A stretch of DNA of 64,000 nt from Pseudanabaena galeata CCNP1313 (GTDB lineage: Bacteria > Cyanobacteriota > Cyanobacteriia > Pseudanabaenales > Pseudanabaenaceae), in assembly GCF_029910235.1 (NCBI RefSeq), contig NZ_CP112875.1:62001-126000 (forward strand). The letters run 5' to 3'. The notes below the pieces were generated by a model. The model worked only from the letters and a program-made list of their open reading frames with translations. It was not told the DNA's origin and searched no databases. Positions 24,848-34,300 of the stretch are shown piece after piece; position 1 is the stretch's first letter, and the number at the start of each line of letters is the position of its first letter. Position numbers and translations under genes: made by a program.

Positions 24848-26038
24848 ATCCCAAGTTTGGCGACCAATTCCAAGTCACTCAATACCGTGAAACTAAACCC
24901 GCCACAATTACGGGAATTGAGAAATATCTTGGCAGTGGTCTGATTAAAGGCGTGGGACCAGTCACCGCTAAACGCATCGTCACTCATTTTGGCTTAGATA
25001 CCCTTGACATCATTGAAAATGAGATTGACCGTCTCATTGAAGTTCCTGGTATTGCCAAGAAACGGGTGAAGATGATCAAAACTGCTTGGGAAACCCAAAA
25101 GGCGATTAAGGAGGTGATGGTATTTCTGCAAGGACATGGAGTATCCACCACCTATGCGGTCAAGATTTTCAAGCACTATGGTAATGATTCCATTCAGACA
25201 GTTTCCGAAAATCCCTATCAACTGGCTACGGATATCTATGGCATTGGTTTCTTTACTGCCGATCAGATCGCTCGGAATATCGGCATTGAAGTTAGTTCAG
25301 AGTTTCGCAGCATTGCGGGTATCTTCCACTGTTTAGGGGAAGCTGCTGAAGATGGTCATTGCTACTTACCACGCCCTGAACTAGAAGAGAAAGCAAGCAA
25401 ACTACTTGCCCTCGAAGACTATCAACCAAATCCTGAAACTATCTCTAAAATTGTTCTAAGTCTCTCTATCAATGATCGCTTAGTGATGCAGGGATTAGAA
25501 GGAGAGTTCATCTGCTATAAACCTACTTACTTCCACACGGAACAAAATCTTGCTGAACGGGTTTATCAACTATTGCAACACAAACATCATCCAGATCCTG
25601 AACGGGTCAATGCTTGGATCGATCGCTACACCACCCAAAGAAATATCCAACTCTCGCCCAAACAACGCGAAGCCGTGGAGATGGCGGCAACTTCATCGAT
25701 GTTAATTCTCACAGGTGGACCGGGGACAGGGAAAACTACCACCACCCGCACGATTGTCGCGCTCTGGAAAGCGATGGGGAAGGAGATTTCTCTCGCTTCA
25801 CCAACGGGGCGGGCGGCTCAACGATTACAGGAAGTCACAGGCTGTGAGGCTAAAACAATTCACCGTTTTCTAGAGTTTGACCCGAAATCAATGGGCTTTA
25901 AACGCAATCAGGAATATCCTCTAACGGCTCAAGCGATCGGTATTGATGAAGCATCAATGCTGGATCTGTTTCTTGCCTTTTCTCTGGTGAAGGCGATTCC
26001 CTTGGGCGCTCAACTACTTCTTGTTGGCGATACCGATC

Positions 26039-27416
26039 GGGTGCGACCTCAATACAATACAATTATTAGACAGCAGCAGGAAACCCATACTGATTGAGAT
26101 TGTCCCAGAATTGCTCCCAACGAGTAGAAGTTAAAACTAAAGCTCTTAAACTCAAAATTATGCTCGCCCCCTTGTCCTTCCAACGCATCCCAGAGCAACA
26201 TAATCGTTGCTTTATTAAAGTCTTGCAAGCAGCTTCGGTCACACCAGAGCCAATCGGATAGGTTTTCTGTTGGAATTGAGCATAGTCCATTTGCCACAAA
26301 TGATTGTTAAAGTAAGTAATCGAAGCTTGGAGCTTTTCCCTCATGGTTTCGGTTAGCTTATTTTCAGTCATCGCCAGTACCATCTGGTTGTAGAATTTTT
26401 CGGCACTTCCGATTTCATGTTTGAGTTGATGACAACTATTTTTAAGCCATTCTTTTTGTTCGGGAATTTGCTTAGGATGTAGAACTTCGGCTAGTATTCC
26501 CAAATAACCTGAAGCATGATAAAAATCGAGGATCTGCTCTTCTGTGTGTTCATTTAAGAATTTCCAGTTGGATTCGGCTCCATCAGCAATTCCTACATAG
26601 GTTGCATTAGGATATCGATCTTTTGTTTGTCTGATTTCTCGCTCTAATCGTTCTAAAAATCGCTTCCTACCATATTCTGGTGTTGCTCCCAGATAGATCG
26701 TGTGCTGACGTTCTCCTTCACTATCATATAATGATATCGTCCCTACCATAGCTTCTCGCCAGCCATCTTCACACATCAGCATACAGGTTCCATCTAACCC
26801 TATACCAACCGATTCAATCTTGACATCTATCTCTGGCGGCTCATAATTGTCACTTTCTTCTTTTGCTTGCACAATGCTGCCAACCGCTTCGCTCAATCTC
26901 TGAATATAGGATACTGCTACCTCACGCCCATGATTATCACGCAAATCTCGTTGTACTTCTCTTGCTACCCCATTAGCCATTTTCGATGATATTTGTTTGG
27001 CGAACTTTGGTGTTGATGTCACAACTATTCGTGCGTTTCTTTCCATGGGGCAATAAGTTTTTCCCCCACCCGCACTTTGATATACATGCCTTGCTACTAC
27101 TACCTCGCCGTAAGGAGTTTGATATGCTTTCTCTTCCTCTCCCTTTGTTCGCCATGTTTTCTCTCCTAGCTTTATTGCTGAACCATCTGTATCTAAATGT
27201 TTCATTGCTTCCTTAGCTGCTATACACCCTGCTTCGTTCAATCCTTCTTGAATATTACCTTCACTATCTAACATCGATTCACTCAATTCAATTGTAAGTT
27301 CGATTTTTACTTTTGTGCCTTCTACACTTATTAACTTTGCCGACATTTTCTTTCTTGATCTCCTTCGTTATTCTTTCATTGTTCTACAATCTTCGTATTA
27401 TGTCAAGGTCGCACCC
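26039..27416 (-). mobile_element. ISKra4-like insertion sequence in recD2
   Basis: 1378 bp, ends GGGTGCGACCTC... and ...AAGGTCGCACCC, flanked by the 8-bp direct repeat TACCGATC (26031-26038, 27417-27424). It carries a single transposase on the minus strand. The 8-bp duplication fits the ISKra4 family. Confidence 0.85.
26066..27346 (-). CDS. ISKra4-family transposase
   Basis: A 426-aa transposase. Likely catalytic parts are [11 protein letters not shown] (first Asp), [13 protein letters not shown] (second Asp) and the family signature [21 protein letters not shown] with the Glu. Full length, ATG near the right end of the IS. It moves the 1378-bp element. Confidence 0.85.
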   Translation of the reverse strand: MSAKLISVEGTKVKIELTIELSESMLDSEGNIQEGLNEAGCIAAKEAMKHLDTDGSAIKLGEKTWRTKGEEEKAYQTPYGEVVVARHVYQSAGGGKTYCPMERNARIVVTSTPKFAKQISSKMANGVAREVQRDLRDNHGREVAVSYIQRLSEAVGSIVQAKEESDNYEPPEIDVKIESVGIGLDGTCMLMCEDGWREAMVGTISLYDSEGERQHTIYLGATPEYGRKRFLERLEREIRQTKDRYPNATYVGIADGAESNWKFLNEHTEEQILDFYHASGYLGILAEVLHPKQIPEQKEWLKNSCHQLKHEIGSAEKFYNQMVLAMTENKLTETMREKLQASITYFNNHLWQMDYAQFQQKTYPIGSGVTEAACKTLIKQRLCCSGMRWKDKGASIILSLRALVLTSTRWEQFWDNLNQYGFPAAV

Positions 27417-28348
27417 TACCGATCAACTTCCCAGTGTCGGCGCGGGCAATGTTCTCCAAGATTTAATTGATTCTCAGCAAGTCCCTATGATTACGCTCAC
27501 TGAGGTATTTCGTCAGGCTCAGGCAAGTCAAATTATTCAGAATGCTCACCGTATCAATACGGGTAAGTTTCCAAACATGGAAAAAGTCTCTAATCAACCT
27601 CAATCTGATTGCCTCTGGCTCGAAATGCCCAATGCTGAAGCGGGTCAGCAAGGTATTTGTGACATTATTACGGAGTTGTTACCGAGTCTGGGCTTTGACC
27701 CTCAGCAGGATATGCAGGTTCTCTGTCCGATGACCAGAGGTGATGTCGGTACGCGCAATCTCAATGTTGTGCTTCAACAACTTCTCAATCCCCCTGATGC
27801 GATGAAGCCCGAAATTAAGTATGGGAATACCATCTTTCGTTTAGGCGATCGCATTATGCAGCAGGTGAATGACTATAACCGTGAGGTTTTTAATGGTGAC
27901 ATTGGCACGATTACGGGTGTCGATTTGGAGGAGCGTGAAGTCACGGTAGTATTTAGCGATCGGCAAGTGGTCTATGATTATGCCGATCTTAATGAGATTG
28001 CCCTCGCTAGAGCGACGACGATCCATAAGGCACAGGGCAGTGAGTATCCTGTGGTAATCATGCCTCTATTTATGCAGCATTTTCTGATGCTTTCTCGTAA
28101 TCTTTTCTACACTGGGTTGACTCGTGCGCGAAAGCTTGCCATTATCGTCGGGGAGTCGAAGGCGATCGGGTTAGCTGTCAGGCAAGTTAGCGATCGGCAG
28201 AGATATACTTATCTCGCGAAACGTTTAGCAAAGTTTGCCGCTCCTCAATCTTAAGTTATGACTCTAGGAAGCTTTTCAGACTTGTTGAATCACAAAATTT
28301 TGCGCTAACCGTCTTACACTATTGGTAAACCTAGCTAGAACTGATTTT

Positions 28349-28657
28349 ATGTCATCCAATAGTTCGACTATGCTATCTACGCAAGCTACGATCTCGAATG
28401 GAGCTTTACGAAGAGTACATCACATTGCTTTGAATGTGCGGGATATGCAAGTCTCTTGTGACTTTTATGGCGGCATTTTGGGACTGCATCAACTCATTGA
28501 TGAAGAGGTTCCCAGTACTCTAATCGATTTAGTAGCAGCAGGCAAAGTAGCTAATTTTAGAACTCCCGATGGCACAGTTCTCGATTTGTTTTGGGAACCA
28601 GAACTTACGCCGCCCGATCTCGATCCGCATCGGCTTTTTCCCATTCCTTCGCCTTGA
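28349..28657 (+). pseudogene. Truncated VOC/glyoxalase-like protein
   Basis: From ATG 28349, 102 aa. GALRRVHHIALNVRDMQVSC, DFYGGILGLHQLIDEEVPST and GKVANFRTPDGTVLDLFWEPEL form the N-terminal half of a vicinal-oxygen-chelate protein. Family members of this type are about 150-160 aa and continue with a second half containing the C-terminal metal-binding Glu. Here the frame ends LFPIPSP just after the first module. The break coincides with a remnant of another gene on the opposite strand. Confidence 0.65.
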
Positions 28658-28760
28658 GATATTCTTCTAACTGCTGATAGCGATCAGCACGTTCTTCATT
28701 CTGCTGATAGCGATCGTCACGTTCTTCATTACACTTATGGATTGGCACCTTCGCTATTTT
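28605..28760 (-). pseudogene. 3' remnant of a gene with a 30-bp tandem repeat
   Basis: A frame ending at TAA (28605-28607) reads HKCNEERDDRYQQ, NEERADRYQQ, then LEEYLKAKEWEKADADRDRA. The 10-residue unit is encoded by two 30-bp tandem repeats (28671-28700 and 28701-28730, three mismatches). Such charged repeats occur at the C-terminus of Uma2-like and near GUN4-like cyanobacterial proteins; which of them cannot be decided. No start is present. Confidence 0.4.
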
Positions 28761-28939
28761 GGGTGGTTACCCATGCGATCGGGCGCGGGACTACCAAATT
28801 TGTTAACAATTTGTAGTTGTCTTGGGAGGATGTTGTGCTGGGATCAATATGCATAGTGAATTTTTGGTTCTCTGGTTGTAGCAAGGGCGATCGCTTTTGT
28901 AACGTACATTGGCAAGATGCAAAACTGTCTCATGGTAGC

Positions 28940-29080
28940 TCATACAATTTTGGCTTGTGAGTCAATATTTTGTTGCTGTGCTTGAGATCGATGCTGCCAA
29001 GCCTGCTCAAATTGTTGGATATCAAATTCGCTCAAATTGGCAAACTCAATTTCCTGCCCCTTAACCTGCAAGATGATCTG
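28940..29080 (-). pseudogene. Displaced C-terminus of the relaxase in another frame
   Basis: 46 codons that continue the relaxase in a shifted frame: QIILQVKGQEIEFANLSEFD, IQQFEQAWQHRSQAQQQNID, SQAKIV, then TGA. The composition and sense are coding. It starts where the current relaxase frame gives way to RRSSCRLRGRKLSLPI. One base missing after GATCG would explain it. Confidence 0.65.
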
Positions 29081-30453
29081 CGATCGCCTCGTAAACTTTC
29101 AACGGTCAGAGCATCTCCACTTCGTTGGATACTGTAAGAATTCTTGCCCGTTTCTCCAAAATTATCAGCACCTAGCTCATTAAGAAGTTGATAGCAGAGC
29201 GCGGCAACCAGATGAGCATTATCCATGCCTTCATGTTCTGCGGTGATTGAGATCTTATTTTCAAGCACATTCTCAGACTGAATTGGGTTGGGTAATTGTA
29301 GCGATCGCAGTCTTTCTAGTTCCAGCGCAAGCTCAGCAAATAAACTATCTGGTAGTCCTTCGGATGCTTGAGGAGATTCTTGACTTGTCGCCTTAGAAAT
29401 AGCTCTCTGCATCTCCAGAATAATTGGCATATCCCGCACTGGATCGTAACTTACCTGCAAATACTTCTGGAGTCCGCCCCAGCTAAACTCTTTTCCTAAT
29501 TCATTACCTTGAATGCTGTTATCTCCAAAACTATAGGAAATACCCTTAACCTTCTTATTGCGGGTGTATTTGACATAAGCATCCACTCCTGATTGTCGAA
29601 GCTGCTCAATAAACTGGGGCATAGCCATTCCTGCTTTTATTTGCTCCATGATTACCTGCGATATATGAGGCTTCAGGTTATAGATATTAGGTTTTACAAT
29701 TTCGCTAGCCGAAATTTCCAATTGTTTCAAAATACGCGGCAATGAGTATGCTTTGCCTATGCTTGAGCCAGAAAGCCTAACTCCCTCGTATTTGTAAGCA
29801 ATGCCTCTGGGCTTGCCCTCGCGATCGCGTTCAACTTTTACGCGAATTTGATCGCGATTTAGCTGCTCTATAAAGTCTGGTAGTGACTTGGTATAAGCCA
29901 AAGCAGCACTAATCTTGTTAGCAAGTTGCTTCTTGACCGTAGGTTTGCCTGATATTCTCTCCTTTTCAATGTGGCGATAGGTTTCCTCTTGGCGATCGCT
30001 TGTCCGACTTGACGGAACTGATGCTAATCCAAAATCCATTTCCAGTTTTCGGATCGATTTTTGGCTGCGCGTCCAATCCCAGCTATCTGAGACAACGGAG
30101 CCATCCATCTTCACTCGACTGGTAACTAAATGAACATGCTCATGATTTGCTGTATCGGTGTGCTTCACAGCGACATACTGATTATTGCTAAAATCCATGT
30201 CTTTGAGATATTGGGCGATCACCTGCTGCCAAGAAGCATTGTTAAGATGTTCGTCAGGACTAAGACTCAGAGAAACATGACAAACTACTTGATTGAGCAT
30301 TGGTCGTAACTGTCGAGATAGGGAAAACTCAGTCGCAAGACTACGAGGGCTATCACCATCCATATTTGTGTCAATAATTTCTGCACCAGTTTTTTCCAGC
30401 ACATAGGACAGGCATCCCCGAAAGCCTCTACCCTTAATGATTTTACCGATCAT
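29032..30453 (-). CDS. MobP-like relaxase with an altered C-terminus
   Basis: A 473-aa relaxase/mobilisation nuclease. A Tyr at 17 (CLSYVLEK) is the likely nucleophile, and the HUH metal site is HTDTANHEHVHLV (His98, His104, His106/108). After the nuclease domain (about 1-200) come repeated segments typical for cyanobacterial relaxases (two AYTKSLPDFIEQLNRDQIRVK / MAMPQFIEQLRQSGVDAYVK-type units). The final 13 residues look out of frame; the true end is at 28940 in another frame. It nicks oriT in transfer. MobC lies 9 nt upstream and the oriT copy 2 beyond it, the normal mobilisation arrangement. The core is intact, so it may still function. Confidence 0.8.
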   Translation of the reverse strand: MIGKIIKGRGFRGCLSYVLEKTGAEIIDTNMDGDSPRSLATEFSLSRQLRPMLNQVVCHVSLSLSPDEHLNNASWQQVIAQYLKDMDFSNNQYVAVKHTDTANHEHVHLVTSRVKMDGSVVSDSWDWTRSQKSIRKLEMDFGLASVPSSRTSDRQEETYRHIEKERISGKPTVKKQLANKISAALAYTKSLPDFIEQLNRDQIRVKVERDREGKPRGIAYKYEGVRLSGSSIGKAYSLPRILKQLEISASEIVKPNIYNLKPHISQVIMEQIKAGMAMPQFIEQLRQSGVDAYVKYTRNKKVKGISYSFGDNSIQGNELGKEFSWGGLQKYLQVSYDPVRDMPIILEMQRAISKATSQESPQASEGLPDSLFAELALELERLRSLQLPNPIQSENVLENKISITAEHEGMDNAHLVAALCYQLLNELGADNFGETGKNSYSIQRSGDALTVESLRGDRRSSCRLRGRKLSLPI

Positions 30454-30462
30454 TCTTCTTTC

Positions 30463-30858
30463 CTACTCCGCCTGTGGAGTTAAACCTGCGGTCGTAGTAA
30501 TTTGAGAGCGAACATCGGACATTAATGAAACAAGTTGATTGAGACAACCAGATAACTTTTGAAATTCATCAAGTTGCGACTGCATAGGGCTACCCATCAT
30601 CACACTTAAATTAGCATCGTGTGTCAACTGGTTAATGTTGGTACCAATTTTATTCAACTCAAATTTCATTTGTCCTAGCAGGTGATATGTGTCCCAATCA
30701 ACGCTAGTCATTGGAGCTAGTGGTGATAGTGGCTGAAACTTAAAAACTGCATAGCGGACAAATTTACTCGATTTAACATTCAGTTTCTTTGCTTTTGCCT
30801 CCAATACAACTTTCTCATTTTTAGTCATGCGTACCGTGAATCTAACGGATAAAGTCAT
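30463..30858 (-). CDS. mobC: MobC-like relaxosome protein
   Basis: A 131-aa protein. An RHH-like N-terminus (SVRFTVRMTKNEKVVLEAKA, then KSSKFVRYAVF) is followed by the MobC signature IGTNINQLTHDAN. MobC-type proteins bind oriT near the nick and help melt DNA for the relaxase. It is the first gene of the mobC-relaxase operon. Upstream (30925-30941) a small GGCGAG/CTCGCC hairpin lies between mobC and oriT. Confidence 0.8.
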   Translation of the reverse strand: MTLSVRFTVRMTKNEKVVLEAKAKKLNVKSSKFVRYAVFKFQPLSPLAPMTSVDWDTYHLLGQMKFELNKIGTNINQLTHDANLSVMMGSPMQSQLDEFQKLSGCLNQLVSLMSDVRSQITTTAGLTPQAE

Positions 30859-31059
30859 TACTGCTATTCCTAAAGTTTGTTCTGCATAAGTGCTGTTGAA
30901 AAAATATTCAAAAACAAGAAATTCGGCGAGATGGACTCGCCAATTACAATCATAGTCTACATTTTTTGTGCAGAACAGAATTTTAAAATATTCTATTTCT
31001 ACAAAAATTTAATTCTTGCAAAATTAATTGCAACTCAGTTTTTTTATTAGGAGCTTTGA

Positions 31060-31215
31060 ATTTATTAAGGGGGAATCCAAAGGGGGAATTCCCCCTTGGC
31101 AAGCGGTCATGTTGCTGTCGAACAAAAATCAAGCGATAGCGCGATTTCTTGTCCGACAAGCAACATAGCTTGCTCCAAACCCCGCACACCCCTCAAACGG
31201 CGCAAACTCGTTCGC
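31060..31215 (+). other. oriT-like element, copy 2, next to mobC and relaxase
   Basis: Parts in order: a perfect 18-bp palindrome AAGGGGGAATTCCCCCTT (31080-31097); a long imperfect inverted repeat with arms 31099-31130 and 31142-31173 (GCAAGC...ATGTTGCT...ATC against GAT...AGCAACAT...GCTTGC); then CCTCAAACGGCGCAAACTCGTT. The whole block recurs in inverse orientation at 7681-7830. An inverted repeat upstream of mobC and the relaxase is the expected position and form of oriT. The nick site itself cannot be named from sequence alone. Confidence 0.7.
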
Positions 31216-31229
31216 AAAAAGTTACAACT

Positions 31230-31910
31230 AATATACAGAGCGCCTACAGGAGAGTATACAGATAGTCTAACCAATCTCTATCAGAAGTCTACAAATAGTC
31301 TACTTAACAGTCTACACAGAGACTACAAGTAATCGACAAATAATCTACAGATGGTCAACCAACAGTTATCACCGCAACTAACTGTAATCTACAGTAATCT
31401 ACAAATAGTCTACTTAACAGTCTACACAGAGACTACAAGTAATCGACAAATAATCTACAGATGGTCAACCAACAGTTATCACCGAAACTAACTGTAACCT
31501 ACAGAAATCTACAGGTAGTCTACTTAACAGTCTACACAGAGACTACAAATAATCCACAGATGGTCAACCAACAGTTATCACCGAAACTAACTGTAATCTA
31601 CAGGCATTCTACACAAAGTCTACAGCAATCTACAGGTAGTCTACTTAACAATCTACATAGAGACTATTCAAAGCCTATAGATAATTAATAAAGAGGCTAC
31701 TAACAGCCTACAAATAGTTATCATAAAGTCTACTAACAGACTACATATTTTTACACAAAGTCTACAGCAATCTACAGAGAATCTACGCAGAGTCTATATG
31801 TAAATCACAAGTATTTTATGTGTGATTTTAAAGGAAATTTAACTATGTTCTAAAAAGGATAAGAGCCTACAGAAAATCTATTCACAGTCTACAAACTGTC
31901 TACTCAAAGC
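31230..31910 (+). repeat. TCTACA iteron array with a 110-bp higher-order unit
   Basis: The hexamer TCTACA (or CTACA) recurs many times, often 10-12 bp apart. A larger unit starting TAGTCTACTTAACA occurs at 31296, 31406, 31516 and 31637 (spacing 110, 110 and 121 bp). Units also share CAGATGGTCAACCAACAGTT. Sparser copies continue to about 31910. Frames that cross the repeats on either strand are not real genes. Location, between oriT and a three-gene operon starting with a HTH protein, suggests a centromere or operator array. The rest of the gap to 32161 is AT-rich; two ATTCTTAAG copies (31935, 31982) are the only other marked feature. Confidence 0.75.
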
Positions 31911-32161
31911 CTAAAAAAATAGACTTAATCAAAAATTCTTAAGATGCAATCTGAGTAAAGGTTTCAGCAATTGCAATCAATATTCTTAAGCAAGATTACT
32001 ATAAAAAAGACTTTTTATTATTGCGTTTATGGCTATGATAAACCCATCAACAAATCCAAATATTTATGGAGTCCCCAAATCAATAAATTCTCTAAATGAT
32101 TTTCATAACAGCATTTGTTGTCTGAGATACCAGCCTTGTAGACAAATAATCAGCTAAAATA

Positions 32162-32752
32162 ATGCCTGAAATCATTGCGTGTTCATCGGTTGTAGAGGTA
32201 GCCACAGAGCAGTTAACAGAGTTGTCTGATCGGTGGTTTGCATCTATTAAAAACAAAGATAAACTGACAAGAAAAGTAGACATCATCTCATACCTTGAGG
32301 AAGATGTCAGAGCATTGCTTGCTTCAGGAAGTACATATAATGAAATTAGCCAAAACCTAAAAGATGAACTTCACGTCGATATCTCTGCTAAAACTATAAA
32401 GCAGTATATATGGCGAATTAACGAAAAACAAAAAAAGGGTGGGACAAAAGCTAAAACCCATACCGCTAGGGCAGAAAGGGCTTTACCGCAACACAAACCA
32501 TCAGGATCTGAGCTAACTCAACAACCAATTACAAGTTTGTCGGATAGTATGGCTAATATCCCCTCTGCAACGGAAACTCTTACCAATGTAGAAAATAGCG
32601 ATCGCTCCGAACCAATCTCAGTAGTAAAGCCAAACAGCAGCAAGGCAACCCCCAAACCACAAAGCATTGTCCCAAAGTCTCTCCCCGTGGACGATGATGA
32701 CTACGATGATGATTTGGCACAACAAAAAATATTGAAGTACTTCAATAGATAA
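32162..32752 (+). CDS. HTH protein, StbA-like first gene of a stability/transfer operon
   Basis: A 196-aa protein. Residues about 42-86 form an HTH of the kind IISYLEEDVRALLASGSTYN, EISQNL..., IKQYIWRINEK. The C-terminal 100 residues are low in order (Ser/Pro/Lys-rich, with DDDDYDDD near the end). In order and size the three genes 32162-34174 recall stbA-stbB-stbC of R388, where StbA binds repeats upstream of its own operon. Here a large repeat array lies directly upstream. The similarity is in arrangement; sequence homology is not established. Confidence 0.5.
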   Translation: MPEIIACSSVVEVATEQLTELSDRWFASIKNKDKLTRKVDIISYLEEDVRALLASGSTYNEISQNLKDELHVDISAKTIKQYIWRINEKQKKGGTKAKTHTARAERALPQHKPSGSELTQQPITSLSDSMANIPSATETLTNVENSDRSEPISVVKPNSSKATPKPQSIVPKSLPVDDDDYDDDLAQQKILKYFNR

Positions 32753-32766
32753 TAGGAGACAACATT

Positions 32767-33486
32767 ATGGCAAATATCAACCTGATCGATGGGGAAAAAG
32801 GTGGTGTAGGCAAAAGCTGGGTCGCTCGCACCATGTTGCAATACCTGACCGATAACAAAATTTCTTTCACCAGTATTGAAACAGATCGCAGTAACCCAAC
32901 TGTCCTCGATATATACAAAGAATCTAAAACTGCTGTTTTCTCAGAAAATGAAAAAATGGCTGATGTCGCTGATGCCATTTTTGAATATGCACTCAAGAAA
33001 ACGGTTGTCGTCAATTTACCCGCTCAGGCTCACCGAGCAGTATCGAAATGGATTGACACCAAAGGATTACTAGATTTGGGCAAGGAACATGACGTGACAT
33101 TTATCAAGTGGTTTGTCAGTGACGGTGAAAGTGACTCAATTAAGCTATTCACTGAGTCGCTAGAACATTATCAAGGCTATATCACCCATGTGTTTATCAA
33201 AAATTGGGGGCGCTGCGATGAATGGGATTACTTCAAAGCTCACGAAGAGATCCAGAAAGCGATCGCTGAATACAATGTTACAGTGATTGACTTTCCCAAG
33301 TTGAGTGATGGTAGGCGGATCGAAATTAATGCTAAGCATCTCACCTTCGAGGATGCATCCAATTACTCTGAATTTGGACTCATTGGCAGGAATCAAATCA
33401 AAACATATTTACGTGAAGCATACAAAGCTTTTGAGTCCACTGGGCTTCTCGCCAAAGCCAAACAGCCCCAGTCATTGAAAGCCTAG
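32767..33486 (+). CDS. ParA-like ATPase, StbB/MobD type
   Basis: A 239-aa P-loop ATPase. Walker A-like start INLIDGEKGGVGKSW (residues 4-18) with Lys11 as the deviant lysine, and TSIETDRSNPTVLD after it, as in the StbB/MobD group of mobilisation-linked ATPases rather than partition ParA. AGGAG lies 8 nt upstream of the ATG. It follows the HTH gene by 14 nt and precedes a membrane protein by 1 nt. It probably positions the plasmid or supports transfer; not tested for this group in cyanobacteria as far as I know. Confidence 0.65.
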   Translation: MANINLIDGEKGGVGKSWVARTMLQYLTDNKISFTSIETDRSNPTVLDIYKESKTAVFSENEKMADVADAIFEYALKKTVVVNLPAQAHRAVSKWIDTKGLLDLGKEHDVTFIKWFVSDGESDSIKLFTESLEHYQGYITHVFIKNWGRCDEWDYFKAHEEIQKAIAEYNVTVIDFPKLSDGRRIEINAKHLTFEDASNYSEFGLIGRNQIKTYLREAYKAFESTGLLAKAKQPQSLKA

Positions 33487-33487
33487 T

Positions 33488-34174
33488 ATGAATAGCAATC
33501 CCCTGCCCAAAACCTATCTGGATATTGCCATTCATGACTACGATCCCGTGGTCAAAGCCAAAATCTACGAGATTGTGGCTAAGTCTGGTATCCCCCAAAA
33601 CGATCCTTACATTGCGATTTTCTTGTCTAATGCCCAAGTTGCGGCAACAGTTGCCACTGCGCCAAATCTACTCCAAAGTGCCTTAGCTAAAGGCTTCGAT
33701 GTTGGTATCCAAAAGTTCAGCGACTTTCTGGCGACTCTACGCGAGACTGCGGTTAAAGAACAGGAGGTGGCGATTAGTCAGGCGATCGCTAATATCATCA
33801 AAAACAAACAGCATCAGGAATCCCAAGGTTATTGGCGGGCGATTAGCTTGCCCTTCATTGGTTTCTGTGCGGGGATGTTGATGATTGGCTTAGCGGCGGG
33901 TCTGGTTTCGGGCTTGGCGATCGCGAAACTGTTTTTACCTACACCCAGTCTAAACGCCCAATCCGCTAGGGATTTGGAGTGGGTGGCAAGTGACAACGGC
34001 AAATTAGCTAGGAATCTCGTGGACTGGAATCAGAGTATTTTAAAAACCTGCCTTCAGGATCAGCAAAACCTCAAGGAAGCTTTAATCATTCTCAATGGTA
34101 AATATGTGACTAAAGGTTTATGCGCCCTATGGGTATTGCCTGAAACCCAGAGAGTCTATGAAGATCGCCGTTGA
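33488..34174 (+). CDS. Membrane protein, third gene of the Stb-like operon (DUF6753-like)
   Basis: A 228-aa protein. The N-terminus KTYLDIAIHDYDPVVKAKIY, EIVAKSGIPQNDPYIAIFLS and a helical region lead to one long hydrophobic stretch (LPFIGFCAGMLMIGLAAGLVSGLAIAKLF region, about 117-150), probably two passes, then an extracytoplasmic or cytoplasmic tail of about 75 residues. It resembles cyanobacterial DUF6753 proteins from memory. In the operon it likely gives the membrane attachment for the ATPase. Confidence 0.5.
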   Translation: MNSNPLPKTYLDIAIHDYDPVVKAKIYEIVAKSGIPQNDPYIAIFLSNAQVAATVATAPNLLQSALAKGFDVGIQKFSDFLATLRETAVKEQEVAISQAIANIIKNKQHQESQGYWRAISLPFIGFCAGMLMIGLAAGLVSGLAIAKLFLPTPSLNAQSARDLEWVASDNGKLARNLVDWNQSILKTCLQDQQNLKEALIILNGKYVTKGLCALWVLPETQRVYEDRR

Positions 34175-34300
34175 TTCGGTTGCGACAATTCATGAATCAA
34201 AAAACACAATAGCTAACTTTTACTGCCCAAAAACGTTCAAAATTTCGTAATATTTACTTTTTAAGTCATCGTTTAAGTAGATTTTTTGACTTTTGTATTA

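Larger units (their letters stand above)
24664..28254 (+). pseudogene. recD2: DNA helicase recD2, interrupted by an ISKra4-like element
   Basis: Two pieces, 24664-26038 and 27425-28254, join in frame after removal of the IS and one target copy. The product would be about 735 aa, the normal RecD2 length: N-terminal OB-like and helix-hairpin-helix part, Walker A GGPGTGKTT (residue about 353-361), GIDEASMLD, the [13 protein letters not shown] junction, and the C-terminal motif [14 protein letters not shown]. RecD2 is a 5'-3' SF1B helicase in DNA repair. The IS lies between VGDTD and QLPSVG, so no full helicase is made. The second piece could be read from within the IS but lacks the ATP site. Confidence 0.9.

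Noticed and set aside
31096-31688. Open frames over the TCTACA repeats, and the idea of a CRISPR array
   Set aside because: The frames exist only because the repeats lack stops in some phases. Units are 110-121 bp with no constant short repeat plus unique spacers of equal length, and no cas gene is near.
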